A stretch of 7,604 bases of DNA from Rhodobacterales bacterium. Its GTDB lineage: Bacteria; Pseudomonadota; Alphaproteobacteria; Rhodobacterales; Rhodobacteraceae. Positions 6,250 through 7,604 of this stretch are shown in pieces. The notes beneath the pieces were generated by a model that saw only the letters and a list, made by a program, of their open reading frames with translations, was not told the DNA's origin and searched no databases. The first letter of the stretch is position 1. Each line of letters begins with the position of its first letter. Location of the stretch: NCBI GenBank assembly GCA_009992615.1, contig JAACVA010000230.1, forward strand, positions 1 through 7,604. Reading direction: 5' to 3'. The position numbers and the translations under genes are program-made.

Positions 6250-6447
6250 TCAGCCGCCGAGGCTGCGCGAAATCCAGACCAACAGCACCCCAAGGGCCAG
6301 AGCCGCCAAGCCCAGCAGACGGCGGCTTTCCGGTGTCAGACGGCGCAGCGCCTCAAGCACCTGTTCGATACGCGAAGGGGCCAGTGCGAACACCAGCCCC
6401 TCAAGACAAAGAACCAGCCCGAGGGCCAGAAGCAGATTGGCAATCAC
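6250..6447 (-). CDS. DUF2065 family small membrane protein (YjeT-like)
   Basis: This 65-aa protein has two predicted membrane helices, at about residues 2-24 (ANLLLALGLVLCLEGLVFAL) and 45-61 (LGLAALALGVLLVWI). A short basic amphipathic stretch, PSRIEQVLEALRRLTPESRR, joins them. The pattern of an early helix with L-x-L-E-G-L, then P and a loop, then G-x-x-x-L-G-V-x-L-V-W matches the DUF2065/YjeT family as I know it, whose function is not established. The start is GTG at 6447, overlapping the hflC stop by 4 nt (GTGA), and no clear Shine-Dalgarno precedes it. Translation is therefore probably coupled to hflC. Its place directly after hflKC and before degP suggests a part in membrane protein quality control, by context only. 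Confidence 0.88.
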   Translation of the reverse strand: MIANLLLALGLVLCLEGLVFALAPSRIEQVLEALRRLTPESRRLLGLAALALGVLLVWISRSLGG

Positions 6448-7331
6448 CGGTTGGTCGCGCGCGGTTGATCCGACTTGAGATAATCGAAAAAGTCGCTGTC
6501 AGGGGACAACACCATCGTCGAATTGCTGCCTTGCAGCGCCCGCTCATAGGCCGTCAGCGACCGGTAGAATTCAAAGAATTCCTGATCGGCGCCAAAAGCC
6601 TCGGCAAAGATGCCGTTCCTCAGCGCGTCCGCCTCACCTCGGGTAACTTCGGCATCACGGGTGGCCTCGGATACCAGTTCGACGACGGTACGGTCGGCAC
6701 TGGCGCGCACCCGCTGGGCCGCTTCCTGACCGCGGGCGATTTCGTCGGCGGCTTCGCGTTCGCGGTCTGCACGCATCCGCGCAAAGGTGGCCTCAAGGTT
6801 CTGATCGGGCAATGCGGTCTGCTTCAACCGCACGTCAATCACCTCGAGCCCCAAAGCGGCAGCACGAGTGCGCGCCTGCGAAGTGATCCGCGCCATCAAC
6901 TCGGATCGGTCAGCGGACAGAATTGTGTTGGATGTCACGCCCTCTGAACCCAGAACCGCCCGGATTTGCGGGTTGAGGATACTTTGCAGACGGCTTTCGG
7001 CGGCGGCTTCGCCGCCAAGACCAACGGCCTGCCGAAATCGCACGACATCCGCGATGCGATAGCGCGCGAAGGCGTCAACGATCAGGCGGCGGTCATCGCT
7101 GGGCGTAACCTCGATCGGGTCGGTGTCGATTGACAGGATCCGGTCGTCATAACGCACCACCTCCTGGATCAGCGGCAACTTGAAGCCCAGACCGGGCGTT
7201 TCCTTTACCTGCTTGATCTGGCCGAATTGCAGCACAAGCGCCTTTTGACGCTCGTCTACAATAAAGACCGAGGACATGACGACGGCCCCCAGCAGAACGA
7301 TGATCGGGACGATAAATGCAGATTTCTTCAT
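6444..7331 (-). CDS. hflC: HflC, SPFH-family modulator of FtsH protease
   Basis: HflC (295 aa) forms with HflK a large inner-membrane complex that surrounds FtsH and modulates its proteolysis of membrane proteins. A single membrane helix lies at about 5-24 (AFIVPIIVLLGAVVMSSVFI), followed at once by the SPFH/band-7 domain. Family features are VDERQKALVLQFG (25-37), PGLGFKLPLIQEVVRYDDR (46-64), VDAFARYRI (85-93) and EVIDVRLKQTALPDQN (163-178). A charged Ala/Glu/Arg-rich helical segment at about 180-240 is the expected coiled-coil, and the C-terminal part holds FFEFYRSLTAYERAL (252-266), typical of HflC. The ATG at 7331 shares one base with the hflK stop (TGATG), so translation is coupled. Length matches the family, and most of the protein should lie in the periplasm. 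Confidence 0.96.
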   Translation of the reverse strand: MKKSAFIVPIIVLLGAVVMSSVFIVDERQKALVLQFGQIKQVKETPGLGFKLPLIQEVVRYDDRILSIDTDPIEVTPSDDRRLIVDAFARYRIADVVRFRQAVGLGGEAAAESRLQSILNPQIRAVLGSEGVTSNTILSADRSELMARITSQARTRAAALGLEVIDVRLKQTALPDQNLEATFARMRADREREAADEIARGQEAAQRVRASADRTVVELVSEATRDAEVTRGEADALRNGIFAEAFGADQEFFEFYRSLTAYERALQGSNSTMVLSPDSDFFDYLKSDQPRATNR

Positions 7332-7604
7332 CAGTTTCCGGCCCCCGTGGTCGTGGTGTTGCGGCGCAGTTCATTCAGCGGCAGATAAGGAACAACGCCC
7401 TGTCCGCCGGCGCCGTTCTGATTGTCTAGGATGATCTTGTCGACGCCGCCCAGCACGGTTTCCATTGTTTCAAGATACAGTCGTTTGCGCGTGACTTCGG
7501 GTGCCTTGATGTATTCCTGAAGCACGGCGGTAAAGCGGCTGGCCTCACCCGAGGCTTCGTTCACCACCTGCGCCCGATAGGCCTCGGCCTCTTCCAGCAG
7601 GCGG
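7331..7604 (-). CDS. hflK: HflK, SPFH-family FtsH modulator, C-terminal part (cut by window edge)
   Basis: The last 90 codons of hflK are present, and the 5' part lies beyond the right edge. The frame stays open to the window end, reading RLLEEAEAYRAQVVNEASG at the edge; an internal GTG at 7567 is not the true start. RFTAVLQEYIKAPEVTRKRLYLETME and VLGGVDKIILDNQ are conserved HflK segments. They belong to the end of the SPFH-associated helix and the region before the variable tail. The tail, Asn/Gly-rich then LRRNTTTTGAGN, is low in complexity as is usual for HflK C-termini. Its TGA shares a base with the hflC ATG, confirming the hflK-hflC operon. Membrane anchor and band-7 core are outside the window. 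Confidence 0.95.
   Translation of the reverse strand, partial: RLLEEAEAYRAQVVNEASGEASRFTAVLQEYIKAPEVTRKRLYLETMETVLGGVDKIILDNQNGAGGQGVVPYLPLNELRRNTTTTGAGN

Noticed and set aside
1..7604. Mobile elements, CRISPR arrays, tRNA or rRNA genes, phage or defence genes
   Set aside because: I found no regularly spaced repeats, terminal inverted repeats, transposase motifs or tRNA-like foldings; composition is even and every long stretch is explained by housekeeping genes.

Overview
The window looks like chromosomal DNA from an alphaproteobacterium of the Rhodobacterales (Roseobacter/Rhodobacter type). The evidence is the high GC content and codon use, a [2Fe-2S] ferredoxin closely resembling ferredoxin VI of Rhodobacter capsulatus, a divergent xseA/purD pair, and the order hflK-hflC-DUF2065-degP. 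I saw no mobile element, CRISPR array, rRNA or tRNA. This is a housekeeping region. I did not find a convincing undescribed system in it, and the findings below are modest.

Layout. Positions 1-297 (minus) hold the N-terminal part of a class I glutamine-amidotransferase-like peptidase of the C26/PuuD family, cut by the window edge. A 127-bp gap follows, with a striking 8-bp inverted repeat at the gene start. Next is xseA (minus, 425-1978), facing away from purD (plus, 2048-3313) across a 69-bp shared promoter region. About 200 bp of non-coding sequence separates purD from a convergent ferredoxin gene (minus, 3513-3836). The ferredoxin is divergent from a small peptidoglycan-binding-domain lipoprotein gene (plus, 3998-4549). 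A strong bidirectional hairpin terminator at 4560-4586 closes this gene and also the envelope-quality-control cluster arriving from the other side.

That cluster runs on the minus strand from the right edge: hflK (partial, 3' end only), hflC (295 aa), a 65-aa DUF2065 membrane protein, then a DegP/HtrA serine protease (490 aa). hflK/hflC overlap by 1 nt and hflC/DUF2065 by 4 nt, so these three are translationally coupled. degP sits 164 bp further downstream behind its own strong Shine-Dalgarno. HflK and HflC form the SPFH complex that modulates the membrane protease FtsH, and DegP degrades misfolded periplasmic proteins. The cluster therefore joins inner-membrane and periplasmic protein quality control. 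The other genes are independent units: DNA repair (xseA), purine synthesis (purD), electron transfer (ferredoxin) and an envelope lipoprotein.

Two partial genes at the window edges and three start sites (purD at 2048, ferredoxin at 3836, degP GTG at 6085) were set by reading the sequence, because the longest ORFs give the wrong N-termini or miss the genes.
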